Assembly (NCBI RefSeq): GCF_050571805.1
Contig: NZ_CP192219.1
Strand: one strand, 5' to 3'
Length of the DNA: 64,000 nt
Source of the DNA: Halodesulfovibrio aestuarii
GTDB lineage: Bacteria; Desulfobacterota; Desulfovibrionia; Desulfovibrionales; Desulfovibrionaceae
Shown here: piece by piece, positions 1 to 8,700 of the stretch
Numbering within the stretch: position 1 is the first letter of the stretch
Layout: each line of letters starts with the position of its first letter
The notes under the pieces: generated by a model
The model's input: only the letters and a program-made list of their open reading frames with translations
What the model was told of the DNA's origin: nothing
Database searches by the model: none
Translations under genes and position numbers: made by a program

Positions 1-1304
1 AAAAAGACCGTGCCTTGTCCCGTCGTTTCCAGAAAATTGATGTTCCGGAACCTACTATTGAAGAGTGCATGTCTATTTTGAAAGGTCTTAAGCCATATTA
101 TGAAGAGCATCATGGTGTGCGTTATAGCCAGCCTGCAATTAAAGCATCGGTTGAGCTTTCCGCACGGTATATAACTGAGCGTTTTCTTCCTGATAAAGCT
201 ATTGATGTAATCGATGAAGCCGGTGCAGCATATCGCCTGCATGGTACACACCGTAAGAGTAATACTATTACGGCAAACGATATAGAGCGTGTTGTAGCAA
301 AGATGGCGCGTATTCCAGAACAGCGCGTCTCTACAGGTGACAAGCAGAAGTTGTCCGGTTTGGTTGATGATTTAAAAGCACAGGTTTATGGGCAGGATAA
401 GGCTGTTGATATCGTAGGAAAAGCCATTCTACGCAGTCGTGCAGGTTTGGGTAGAGATGATCGCCCCACTGGCTCATTCCTTTTTTATGGTCCTACAGGT
501 GTGGGTAAAACAGAGCTTGCCCGTCAGCTCGCAACACAGCTTGGTGTGCAGTTCCTTAGATACGACATGAGTGAGTACATGGAGAAGCACGCGGTTTCCC
601 GTCTTATCGGGGCACCTCCGGGCTATGTTGGTTTTGATCAGGGTGGGCAGCTCACAGATGCTGTTCGTAAACATCCGCACGCTGTAGTTCTGCTTGATGA
701 AATTGAAAAAGCGCATCCAGATATCTTTAATATTCTTTTGCAGGTTATGGATTATGCGACCTTGACAGATAACTCCGGTCGTAAAGCAGACTTCCGCAAT
801 ATTATTCTTATCATGACTTCCAACGCCGGTGCCCGTGAAATGGTAGCAAAATCCATTGGGTTTGGCACACAGGGGAAAGTTGATGTGGCGCAGCGCGGCT
901 TGAAAGCTGTAGAACGTACTTTTAGTCCGGAATTTAGAAACCGCCTTGATGCAATGGTTCCATTCCACGGCCTTGGTGAGTCCATTATGGAACGCATTGT
1001 AGATAAGTTTGTGGCGGAACTGGAAGACATGCTTAAATCTAAGCGGGTGCAGATTGAATTAACAGAGGCAGCGCGGAAACGTCTTGCAGCTAAAGGCTAT
1101 GATGATGCTTTTGGTGCACGACCAATGCGTAGAGTAGTCAGAACAGGGCTTGAAGATGCCATCGCACATGAAGTTCTTTTTGGTGACTTGCAAAAAGGCG
1201 GTATAGCTACTGTTGATGTTAAGGATGTAAAAGCACCACAGGATGCAGAAGATCTTGGCTTGAGTCTGACATTCCTGCCGTTGAGTTCTAAAAAGAAAAA
1301 GTAA
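1..1304 (+). CDS. clpA: ATP-dependent Clp protease ATP-binding subunit ClpA, C-terminal part (5' end outside window)
   Basis: The reading frame is open from base 3 with no start, so the N-terminal domain and first AAA+ module lie upstream. What is visible is the end of module 1 and the whole second AAA+ module: Walker A GPTGVGKTE, Walker B VVLLDEIEKAH, then the C-terminal D2-small domain. The SIGFG loop at about residue 287 matches the IGF/IGL loop by which ClpA docks on ClpP. ClpA unfolds substrates, including N-degron proteins handed over by ClpS, and feeds them into ClpP in the cytosol. The protein ends in a Lys-rich tail. aat follows 43 bp downstream with no terminator between, which ties it to the N-degron pathway and supports ClpA over ClpB/ClpC. 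Confidence 0.95.
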   Translation, partial: KDRALSRRFQKIDVPEPTIEECMSILKGLKPYYEEHHGVRYSQPAIKASVELSARYITERFLPDKAIDVIDEAGAAYRLHGTHRKSNTITANDIERVVAKMARIPEQRVSTGDKQKLSGLVDDLKAQVYGQDKAVDIVGKAILRSRAGLGRDDRPTGSFLFYGPTGVGKTELARQLATQLGVQFLRYDMSEYMEKHAVSRLIGAPPGYVGFDQGGQLTDAVRKHPHAVVLLDEIEKAHPDIFNILLQVMDYATLTDNSGRKADFRNIILIMTSNAGAREMVAKSIGFGTQGKVDVAQRGLKAVERTFSPEFRNRLDAMVPFHGLGESIMERIVDKFVAELEDMLKSKRVQIELTEAARKRLAAKGYDDAFGARPMRRVVRTGLEDAIAHEVLFGDLQKGGIATVDVKDVKAPQDAEDLGLSLTFLPLSSKKKK

Positions 1305-1347
1305 CTGCGGTTGTGTGAGGCTTAGGCAACGTTTTAAAATAGCAATT

Positions 1348-2052
1348 ATGACAGTTTATTTACTTTCAGATGATGATGTCGCCTTCCCCAACCCTGCATT
1401 AGCAGATGGGGAAGGACTTCTTGCCGTTGGCGGTGATTTATGTATGGAGCGTCTTATCAATGGATATGCCAACGGTATTTTTCCTTGGTATGATGATGAC
1501 TCTCCTATCCTTTGGTGGTCTCCGGATCCACGTTTTGTCCTTTATCCTAAAGAATTGCATATTCCACGCAGTTTACGTCGAGTTATAAATTCGCGTAAAT
1601 TTACTATCAAAATTGATACTGCCTTTGAAAAAGTTATTCGGAATTGTGCTACGTCACAGCGCCCTGATGAAGAAGGCACATGGATTGTAGAAGAGATGAT
1701 ACAAGCTTACTGCGAGTTGAACGATGCAGGGTTAGCACACTCTATCGAAACATGGCGTGATGATGAACTTGTAGGTGGACTTTATGGAGTCTCTTTGGGG
1801 AAGGTCTTTTATGGTGAGTCCATGTTTTTCAAGGAGTCAGACGCGTCAAAAGTTGCTCTTGTATGGCTCGCCCGATTGCTTGTTGCGGCGGGGTTTGAGA
1901 TGATAGACTGTCAACAGGTGACAGACAATCTTGAACGTTTTGGTGCAGTCGCTATCTCACGCGAAGAGTTCTTGAAGAAGCTTCATAACGCACTGGAAGC
2001 ACAGACTATTCAAGGGCAATGGATGTTTCCTGAAGAGTTTTTTCCGTTATAA
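1348..2052 (+). CDS. aat: Leucyl/phenylalanyl-tRNA--protein transferase
   Basis: Transfers Leu or Phe from aminoacyl-tRNA to proteins with N-terminal Lys/Arg, creating N-degrons for ClpS/ClpAP. The family core is clear: GLLAVGGDL near the N-terminus, GIFPWY, WWSPDPRFVL and later GGLYGVSLGKVFYGESMF. The frame is open back to a GTG at 1315, but family alignment favours the ATG at 1348 (MTVYLL), giving 234 residues, a normal length. The SD before it is weak, consistent with translation following clpA in the same transcript. A strong hairpin terminator follows at once. Confidence 0.95.
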   Translation: MTVYLLSDDDVAFPNPALADGEGLLAVGGDLCMERLINGYANGIFPWYDDDSPILWWSPDPRFVLYPKELHIPRSLRRVINSRKFTIKIDTAFEKVIRNCATSQRPDEEGTWIVEEMIQAYCELNDAGLAHSIETWRDDELVGGLYGVSLGKVFYGESMFFKESDASKVALVWLARLLVAAGFEMIDCQQVTDNLERFGAVAISREEFLKKLHNALEAQTIQGQWMFPEEFFPL

Positions 2053-2055
2053 TTT

Positions 2056-2090
2056 AAAAAATCCCTGTTCGTTAGAACAGGGATTTTTTA
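2056..2090 (+). terminator. Rho-independent terminator after aat (usable from both strands)
   Basis: A perfect 15-bp stem (AAAAAATCCCTGTTC with its complement) and GTTA loop, T-rich on both strands. It separates aat (+) from the convergent hypothetical gene (-). Confidence 0.9.
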
Positions 2091-2117
2091 ACATACACGG
2101 AAGCTTGATGTTTAAGG

Positions 2118-2609
2118 CTAAATGACATTCGGCTCATGCTGGTCCAGATCGTAGAACCCTCTAAAATTAAACGGTAAAGGGTATTCATGCACTTTATCGA
2201 ACTTAATGAAGCCCATGCTTTTTCCTTCAGGTATGGAGGCAAGAGGCATGGTGCCTTGCGGAACAGGAAAAGAGAGTGGAGCTGCGAAAATACCTTCAAG
2301 TCTGGTCTGGTATCGCTCTTCAAGATAACTAATAATCATATCCCGTTCTTCTTTGGTAAAACTTTCGAGTATCATCTCTTTGGTGTCCTCAAGTGTACCG
2401 GTAAGGTCGGGGCTAAGTTTCTGTTTTTCATAATCTGTATCTATGCAGCGAAGTAGATTTGTGTCTTGTCGTTCTTCTTCAGGAATGTCAGAACGGAACA
2501 GATGTACTTCTACATGCTTGCGTCCCTTGAAGCTACGTATGACTATTGTCATGGCGTAGATTCTATCAATGGGGGTGTTACCGGGGGCAGAGACAATTTC
2601 TTTCTGCAT
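2118..2609 (-). CDS. Conserved-looking hypothetical protein (163 aa)
   Basis: No family recognised. A mixed, soluble, acidic protein without signal peptide or membrane segment; it contains a Glu/Arg-rich helix-prone stretch (EERDMIISYLEERYQ) and a C-terminal half rich in Pro/Phe. The frame extends upstream to 2669, but the ATG at 2609 has a good SD (GGAGGG, about 6 nt before) so that start is preferred. It stands alone: convergent with aat and divergent from uvrB. Function unknown. Confidence 0.7.
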   Translation of the reverse strand: MQKEIVSAPGNTPIDRIYAMTIVIRSFKGRKHVEVHLFRSDIPEEERQDTNLLRCIDTDYEKQKLSPDLTGTLEDTKEMILESFTKEERDMIISYLEERYQTRLEGIFAAPLSFPVPQGTMPLASIPEGKSMGFIKFDKVHEYPLPFNFRGFYDLDQHEPNVI

Positions 2610-2792
2610 ATGGTTCCCTCCGCGGAAACTGATATTATCTATATTTCTGCATGTTATGTGATTGTTCACGTAGCTGCAACAGAGTGATTAATTTTTTGTT
2701 TTACTATAGTTCCGGTAGTGTTAAGTCGAAAGCTATGTGAGCATCCGTCTACCATTTCGTGATATTGTCGTTGAATATAATAAGAGGAAGTA

Positions 2793-4811
2793 ATGCAGGA
2801 TACGCTGTTTACATTAGAAACTTCATTCACCCCGCAAGGTGATCAGCCACAAGCTATTGAAGAGCTGACAACGAACTTGGAGCAAGGTGTGCAGGATCAG
2901 ATCCTGCTCGGAGTTACCGGTTCCGGTAAAACCTTTTCAGTTGCACAGACCATTGCCCGTGTTCAACGTCCTGCGCTTATTCTTGCGCCAAACAAGACAT
3001 TGGCGGCGCAGCTGTATAATGAATTTAAAGAATTATTCCCGCATAATGCGGTTGAATATTTTGTAAGTTATTATGACTATTATCAGCCGGAAGCCTATGT
3101 TCCGTCGTCTGATACGTATATTGAAAAAGATTCATCTATCAACGATAACATCGATAAATTACGCCATGCTGCGACGCATGCGTTGCTTACTCGTCGTGAC
3201 GTAATCATTATTGCATCGGTGTCCTGCATTTATGGTCTTGGCTCTCCAGAATACTATGCAAAGTTGGTTATTCCTGTAGAGGTGGGGCAGGCTCTCTCTA
3301 TGGATGAGATCATTACACGTCTTGTGGAAGTTCAGTATGAGCGCAATGACTATGACTTCCACCGCGGTACGTTCAGAGTGCGTGGGGATGTGTTGGAAAT
3401 AATTCCGGCGTACCACCATGAAAAGGCGTTACGGATAGAATTTTTTGGTGATGATATCGATGCAATGCATGAGATTGATCCTATTACAGGTAATATTCTC
3501 GGAAGTATCGGAAAAACTGTCATTTATCCTGCAAGTCACTATGTATCAGACAAGGACAATTTAAAGCGTGCTGTTTCTGATATCCGTGAAGAGTTACAAG
3601 TTCGACTTGCAGAGTTCAAGGCTCAGAATAAACTTGTGGAAGCGCAGCGGTTGGAACAACGTACGATGCTTGATCTCGAAATGATCGAAGAAATGGGCTA
3701 TTGTACAGGTATTGAAAATTACTCTCGCCATCTGGATTGCCGTAAAGAAGGTGATCCTCCAGCGTGTTTGCTTGATTACTTTCCTAAAGATTTTTTATTA
3801 TTTATTGATGAAAGCCATATTACGGTTTCTCAGGTCGGGGCAATGTACAAAGGGGACCGCTCCCGTAAAAGTACTCTTGTTGACTTTGGTTTCCGTCTTC
3901 CTTCTGCTTTGGATAACCGTCCACTTGAATTTAATGAATTTCTGGAACGGATAGGGCAGACGGTATACGTTTCTGCAACTCCCGGTAAATGGGAGCTTGA
4001 GCGAACTCAGGGGCTTGTTGTCGAACAGATTATTCGTCCTACAGGGCTTGTTGATCCACAGCTTGAAGTTCGTCCAACAAAAGGTCAGATGGAGGATTTG
4101 TTAGGGGAGTGTAAGCAGCGTATTGCTAAGAATGAACGTGTACTTGTTACAACTCTTACAAAACGTATGGCTGAAGACCTAACCGAGTACTTTAAGAGTA
4201 TGGGCGTGAGTACCCGTTATCTGCACTCTGACATTGATACTATGGAACGTATGGCAATTATTCAGGCATTGCGTAGAAAAGAGTGCGATGTGTTAGTTGG
4301 AATTAACTTGTTGCGAGAAGGTCTTGATATACCGGAAGTTTCTTTGGTAGCAATACTCGATGCGGACAAGGAAGGTTTCTTGCGTTCTGTAGGTTCACTT
4401 ATTCAGACTTTTGGTCGTGCTGCACGTAATGCCAGTGGTAGGGTTATCATGTATGCTGATACTATTACCAAGAGTATGAAAGCGGCAATGGGTGAAACGG
4501 AACGCAGACGTGAAAAGCAGGAGGCTTTTAACATAGAGCACGGTATTGTTCCGCAAACAATTATGAAACGTATTGATACGCCGTTTGATTCAATTGCTCC
4601 TAATGCTGCTGAGGCAGATAAAGGCAAGAAAGGTAAAAAGGGCGTGGCTATTGCGCCGGAGATTGAACAGGATCCTAAAAAACTGGCTAAGATGATAGCT
4701 AAGCTTGAACGTGAAATGCGTGAAGCGGCAAAAGAGCTTGAGTTTGAAAAAGCTGCAGAATTAAGAGATCAAATTCATATCCTTCGGGAACGTCTGCTTG
4801 AAACTGGTTAA
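2793..4811 (+). CDS. uvrB: UvrABC excision nuclease subunit UvrB
   Basis: Damage-verifying helicase-like subunit of nucleotide excision repair. The 672-residue protein has Walker A GVTGSGKTF, the beta-hairpin segment YYDYYQPEAYVPSSDTY that clamps DNA, DESH in the Walker B position, helicase motifs V-VI (GLDIPEVSL; QTFGRAARN) and the C-terminal UVR motif around LEFEKAAELRDQ that binds UvrC. An SD (AGAGGAAG) precedes the ATG. A Lys-rich linker lies before the UVR motif. I see no LexA-type box in the 180 bp upstream. The next gene begins 13 bp after the stop, suggesting co-transcription. Confidence 0.97.
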   Translation: MQDTLFTLETSFTPQGDQPQAIEELTTNLEQGVQDQILLGVTGSGKTFSVAQTIARVQRPALILAPNKTLAAQLYNEFKELFPHNAVEYFVSYYDYYQPEAYVPSSDTYIEKDSSINDNIDKLRHAATHALLTRRDVIIIASVSCIYGLGSPEYYAKLVIPVEVGQALSMDEIITRLVEVQYERNDYDFHRGTFRVRGDVLEIIPAYHHEKALRIEFFGDDIDAMHEIDPITGNILGSIGKTVIYPASHYVSDKDNLKRAVSDIREELQVRLAEFKAQNKLVEAQRLEQRTMLDLEMIEEMGYCTGIENYSRHLDCRKEGDPPACLLDYFPKDFLLFIDESHITVSQVGAMYKGDRSRKSTLVDFGFRLPSALDNRPLEFNEFLERIGQTVYVSATPGKWELERTQGLVVEQIIRPTGLVDPQLEVRPTKGQMEDLLGECKQRIAKNERVLVTTLTKRMAEDLTEYFKSMGVSTRYLHSDIDTMERMAIIQALRRKECDVLVGINLLREGLDIPEVSLVAILDADKEGFLRSVGSLIQTFGRAARNASGRVIMYADTITKSMKAAMGETERRREKQEAFNIEHGIVPQTIMKRIDTPFDSIAPNAAEADKGKKGKKGVAIAPEIEQDPKKLAKMIAKLEREMREAAKELEFEKAAELRDQIHILRERLLETG

Positions 4812-4824
4812 TCTGGGGAAATGC

Positions 4825-5871
4825 ATGAAGTTGTTTTCCAAGTCTTTTGTTGGCCGTCTTGTTCGTCTACGAAATCAGTTGGGAGTCTTCTGGCCTCTGA
4901 TGGTCAGTCAGATTTCTATACTCGGTGTCGTTGCATTAGCTGTGTACGGCTATATGGAGCTTGAGGGATGGTCCATGGCTGACGCTGTCTACATGGTGGT
5001 CATTACGCTTTCCACAGTAGGCTTTGGTGAGGTTCAGCCTCTGTCCCCTGCAGGACGTATTTTAACTTCTTTCCTCATTCTGGCTGGTGTTGGTAACTTT
5101 GCTTTTATTCTGGGTGCATTTTCCCAATTATTGGTTGAAGGGAAGTTTTTTCACATTATCGGGAGCCGCAGGGTGCTTAAAACAATCAGCAAACTTAAAG
5201 ATCATTGTGTCGTCTGTGGCTATGGCCGCATAGGCTCGGTTGTGGTGAAGGAAATTATCGCAGAGGGGCAAGACGTAGTTGTTATTGAAAACGATCCGGA
5301 AATGGTACAGCATCTTCAAGAAGAAGGTACGTTATACATAGATGGAGATGCCACCTCTGATGACGTGCTTGTCCAGTCCGGTATTGCGAATGCAAAAAGT
5401 CTTATTACTGCATTATCCGAAGATGCCGCGAATGTTTATGTTGTGCTGAGTGCGCGGGAGATGAATCAGGAACTGTATATTGTTTCAAGAGCCAGTTCTC
5501 ATGAACGTGTAAGCAAGCTGAAGCAGGCAGGTGCAGATTCTGTAATTCTTCCAAACCATATCGGTGGGTTACGACTTGCGCAGTCTGTGCTTCGTCCGAC
5601 TGTGACGAGCTTTATGGAACTGGCAAATAGAAGAAGCACAATAGATATCCAGATGGAAGAGCTTACTATACGCGAAGGCTCGTCCCTTGTAGGTAAAGAT
5701 CTTATTGAATCGGAGCTTCGCCCTAAATTTAACCTCATTGTTATCGCCATTAAGAAACAGGGGCAGGATATGATTTTTAACCCTGATGGTAAAACCGTGT
5801 TGGACGCAGGGAATACAATTGTTGCTGTTGGTGCAAAGGAAAAACTAGATGAATTTGCACAGCTTTTATAA
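4825..5871 (+). CDS. Potassium channel with TrkA/RCK (KTN) regulatory domain
   Basis: Inner-membrane K+ channel of the two-TM MthK-like type. TM1 lies at about residues 22-42, followed by a pore helix and selectivity filter STVGFGEV, then TM2 (about 75-100). A cytoplasmic RCK/TrkA-N Rossmann domain starts at VVCGYGRIGS and ends in a TrkA-C domain. Start: the frame opens inside uvrB, but the ATG at 4825 has GGGG six bases before it, so it is preferred (349 aa). Such channels are gated by ligands bound to the RCK domain; the ligand cannot be read from sequence. It probably shares a transcript with uvrB; no terminator with a T-tract follows. Confidence 0.9.
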   Translation: MKLFSKSFVGRLVRLRNQLGVFWPLMVSQISILGVVALAVYGYMELEGWSMADAVYMVVITLSTVGFGEVQPLSPAGRILTSFLILAGVGNFAFILGAFSQLLVEGKFFHIIGSRRVLKTISKLKDHCVVCGYGRIGSVVVKEIIAEGQDVVVIENDPEMVQHLQEEGTLYIDGDATSDDVLVQSGIANAKSLITALSEDAANVYVVLSAREMNQELYIVSRASSHERVSKLKQAGADSVILPNHIGGLRLAQSVLRPTVTSFMELANRRSTIDIQMEELTIREGSSLVGKDLIESELRPKFNLIVIAIKKQGQDMIFNPDGKTVLDAGNTIVAVGAKEKLDEFAQLL

Positions 5872-6256
5872 AAAGTATTGAGCATCAGTTGATAACGGGC
5901 TGAGATGTGCTGAAAATTTTGTGTGTTTATAAATATAAACACAGTGAGAGTTTAGTACCGTCGCGGACATATGTTTTTGATAATCCGTAATTATGAGTGT
6001 AGAAGATTGTGGTGTCTCACTGTATTCTGCACTCATTTTTTGTATGTAAAAAAGCGTCAAATCTGAGAGAATTCCCATTTGAACGGGGACAATACACTGG
6101 ACAATAAAGAGTAAGAAAAGTATCCAGCGGTTCTAAAAAAAACTCAACGCAAGGGCCGTTATGTTGTACAAATGTACAGCACTTACTTAGCCTGAGTTTC
6201 TAAGATTTTGTAAATAAAGCTGCAAGTCTCCTTGCACAGATAAAATAAGGTGTCGC
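5872..6256. other. 385-bp intergenic region before ligA
   Basis: No gene supported: the short minus-strand frame here lacks an SD and resembles nothing. It holds a perfect 22-bp palindrome (listed separately), two TGTACA hexamers around 6170-6185, a 6-bp hairpin (TGCAAG/CTTGCA) at 6221-6236 just before the ligA leader end, and the ligA SD (AAGGTG) at 6247. Confidence 0.6.
5922..5943. promoter_or_regulatory. Perfect 22-bp palindrome, candidate operator
   Basis: Half-site TGTGTTTATA and its exact reverse complement are separated by AA. No T-tract follows, so it is not a usual terminator. A site identical at 19 of 22 positions sits in the promoter of the S24 repressor gene (30870-30891), suggesting both could be bound by that protein. 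It lies 51 bp after the K+ channel stop and 314 bp before ligA. Confidence 0.5.
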
Positions 6257-8605
6257 ATGTCCGATTCTACCACGTTGTCTTTCAATGAAGCTCAAGAGAG
6301 AGTTTTCCACCTTCGTAAGGAACTCGAGCACCATAGCTATTTGTATTACGTTCAGGATGCTCCTGAAATAACAGATGCTGAATATGATGTTCTTTTTCTG
6401 GAACTGAAAGGGCTTGAAGAAGCATATCCCGAACTGCTTACTTCTGACTCTCCCACTATGAAGGTTGGTGGAGAAGTTCTTCCAAGTTTACAGTCTCAAG
6501 AACACACCTTACGCATGTATAGTCTTGATAACGCGTTCAGCGGGGAAGAATTTTTTGCGTTTGTGGACCGTATTAAACGCCAACAGGCTGATGCAGACCT
6601 GTCTTTTTGGATTGATCCTAAAATGGACGGACTCGCTATGGAGATCATTTATGAGAATGGCTCCTTTACCGCGGCACTGACTCGAGGCGATGGAACTGTC
6701 GGTGAAGTTGTAACCCACACGGTCCGTACCATTAAAAACGTTCCCTTGCGACTGCGTGGCGAGAATCCTCCGACCCGGCTGGAAGTTCGTGGTGAAGTCG
6801 TTATCAGACGCGATGCCTTTGCTAAGCTGAATGAGACTCAGCGCAAGTATGGTAAGAAGGTTTTTGCTAACCCGCGTAACGCTGCGGCGGGGTCTGTTCG
6901 TCAGCTGGATTCTTCGGTAGCGGCTGAACGTCCACTTATGTTTCTTGCTTACGGTGTAGGTGTGGTAGAGTGGGAGAATGAGGGACAGGAGTGGACTACC
7001 CAGAAAGCGATTATTAATGGCTTGTCCGACTTAGGTTTTACGGTACCACCGGAAGCACAGCTTTGCGGGAGTCCCGAGGACGTAAATGCCTTATTCGAAC
7101 AGTTGCGAGAAAAGCGTGATACATTGCCGTTTGAAATTGACGGCATGGTAGCAAAACTGAACGATCTGGAGTTGCAAAGATCGCTCGGCTTTACTGCCAG
7201 ATTTCCCCGCTGGGCAATTGCCTTCAAATTTCCTGCTCAGCAAGCAGTGACTAGGTTAGAAGAAATTACTATTCAGGTTGGCCGCACAGGAGTGTTAACA
7301 CCGGTAGCCATTCTTGAGCCTGTAGAAGTCGGCGGTGTTGTTGTGTCCCGTGCAACTCTGCATAACGAAGACGAAATTCAGGCAAAAGGGCTTATGGAAG
7401 GGGATATGGTCATCGTTCAGCGCGCTGGAGATGTTATCCCTGAGGTTGTTCGTGCGTTGGTAGAAAAGCGTACCGGATCAGAAAGAGCGTTTACGTTTCC
7501 TAGAAAATGTCCTGTCTGTAATTCTGACGCCGTACGGGAAGAGGGTGAGGCTGCATGGCGTTGTATTAACGTAACTTGTCCCGCAGTTGTTAAACGTTCT
7601 ATTGTGCACTTTGTATCTAAGGCTGGACTGGATATTCAAGGCGTCGGTAAAAGTTGGGTAGAGAAGCTTGTAGATAAAGGCATGGTTAACGATCCAGTTG
7701 ACTTGTTTGAAGTGAAGCGGCTTGATTTAATGCAGTTTGAAGGAATGGGGCCTGTTTCTGCACAAAAATTTGTTACCGCACTTGCAGATGTTAAAAAGAC
7801 AGCGCCTTTGTCCCGTTTTATCTGTGCATTAGGAATTCGCCATGTAGGTGAACAGACTGGCAAGGTTTTGGCAAAAACGTATAAAGATTTAGACGCGCTT
7901 GCTCATGCGAATGTTACAGAGCTTCAGGAGCTTCCAGACGTAGGTGCAGAGATTGCTGAATCTATAGTCGACTTTTTCGATAACGAAGCTAACAAGGCGA
8001 TGCTGGAGCGTTTTAAAGCTATCGGGTTAGACCCTAAGCAGGAAGAATCTGTAGTCATCGATGAAGATCATCCTTTTGCAGGTAAGACAGTTGTTTTTAC
8101 CGGCTCACTGACAACAAAGCGTGCTGATGCTAAGGAAATGGCAGAAAGTGTAGGCGCAAAGGTTGTGGGAAGTGTTTCTAAAAAACTCGATTACCTTATA
8201 GTTGGTGAAAACGCAGGGAGCAAGCTTGCAAAAGCAGAGCAACTCGGGATAACAATTTTAACGGAAGATGAGTTCTTAGCAATGTATAAGGGTAATTCTT
8301 CAACACAAAATGTGGACTCTGAAGCTGTGGCGGCAGCAGACGAAACGTCTTCAGGTATCGAAGAATTATTACAGGAAACTGCGGATATTTCTGTTACAAA
8401 AAATGAAGAGAGAAAAGATGTTGCGGCGGAGTCTGCTGCGCTAGATGACGCATCTATTGTAACGGAACAGAATATCGTAAAAGAGTCAGTGAAGGACGAA
8501 TCTTCTCAAGAGATTAAAGATACTGAAAAAGAAAAAACTGCAAAAAAACAAAAGGTAAAGACGAGGAAGAATGAATCTCCTATCACTTTACCTGGTATTA
8601 AATAA
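6257..8605 (+). CDS. ligA: NAD+-dependent DNA ligase LigA with extended C-terminal tail
   Basis: Seals nicks during replication and repair using NAD+. Order of domains in 782 residues: Ia/adenylation domain with the nucleotidyl-lysine K122 in PKMDGLAME, OB fold, a four-Cys zinc finger (CPVC...C..TC), helix-hairpin-helix repeats (e.g. LQELPDVGAEIAESI) and a BRCT domain from about 610 to 680 (GKTVVFTGSL). Usual LigA ends near residue 670-690; here about 100 further low-complexity residues follow, Glu/Ala-rich then Lys-rich. ATG with SD AAGGTG. dapB follows 95 bp on, so ligA-dapB-nadE may be one transcript. Confidence 0.97.
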   Translation: MSDSTTLSFNEAQERVFHLRKELEHHSYLYYVQDAPEITDAEYDVLFLELKGLEEAYPELLTSDSPTMKVGGEVLPSLQSQEHTLRMYSLDNAFSGEEFFAFVDRIKRQQADADLSFWIDPKMDGLAMEIIYENGSFTAALTRGDGTVGEVVTHTVRTIKNVPLRLRGENPPTRLEVRGEVVIRRDAFAKLNETQRKYGKKVFANPRNAAAGSVRQLDSSVAAERPLMFLAYGVGVVEWENEGQEWTTQKAIINGLSDLGFTVPPEAQLCGSPEDVNALFEQLREKRDTLPFEIDGMVAKLNDLELQRSLGFTARFPRWAIAFKFPAQQAVTRLEEITIQVGRTGVLTPVAILEPVEVGGVVVSRATLHNEDEIQAKGLMEGDMVIVQRAGDVIPEVVRALVEKRTGSERAFTFPRKCPVCNSDAVREEGEAAWRCINVTCPAVVKRSIVHFVSKAGLDIQGVGKSWVEKLVDKGMVNDPVDLFEVKRLDLMQFEGMGPVSAQKFVTALADVKKTAPLSRFICALGIRHVGEQTGKVLAKTYKDLDALAHANVTELQELPDVGAEIAESIVDFFDNEANKAMLERFKAIGLDPKQEESVVIDEDHPFAGKTVVFTGSLTTKRADAKEMAESVGAKVVGSVSKKLDYLIVGENAGSKLAKAEQLGITILTEDEFLAMYKGNSSTQNVDSEAVAAADETSSGIEELLQETADISVTKNEERKDVAAESAALDDASIVTEQNIVKESVKDESSQEIKDTEKEKTAKKQKVKTRKNESPITLPGIK

Positions 8606-8628
8606 CGTACTCTCTTTTATCGGGATCA

Positions 8629-8679
8629 AGGGGGGAACCTCCCTTGCGGGTGCAGTGCAGAGCCTGCCCGCCGGAGGCA
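8629..8679. repeat. GC-rich intergenic palindromic element in the dapB leader
   Basis: A 50-bp stretch much richer in G/C than its surroundings. GGGGGGAACCTCCC is followed by GCGGGTGCAG facing CTGCCCGC and ending CCGGAGGCA. From memory, similar GC-rich palindromic units ending in GCCGGAGGC recur between genes in Desulfovibrio genomes; this window holds only one copy, so repetition cannot be shown here. Confidence 0.4.
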
Positions 8680-8700
8680 AAAAATTATCGGAGAAATAAC

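Noticed and set aside
2610..2792. LexA box in the uvrB promoter
   Set aside because: No palindrome of a known LexA type, and no match to the 22-bp motif found elsewhere.
5866..6078. Minus-strand open frame of about 70 codons after the K+ channel gene
   Set aside because: No SD, no resemblance to any family and it overlaps the palindrome; likely a chance frame in AT-rich DNA.
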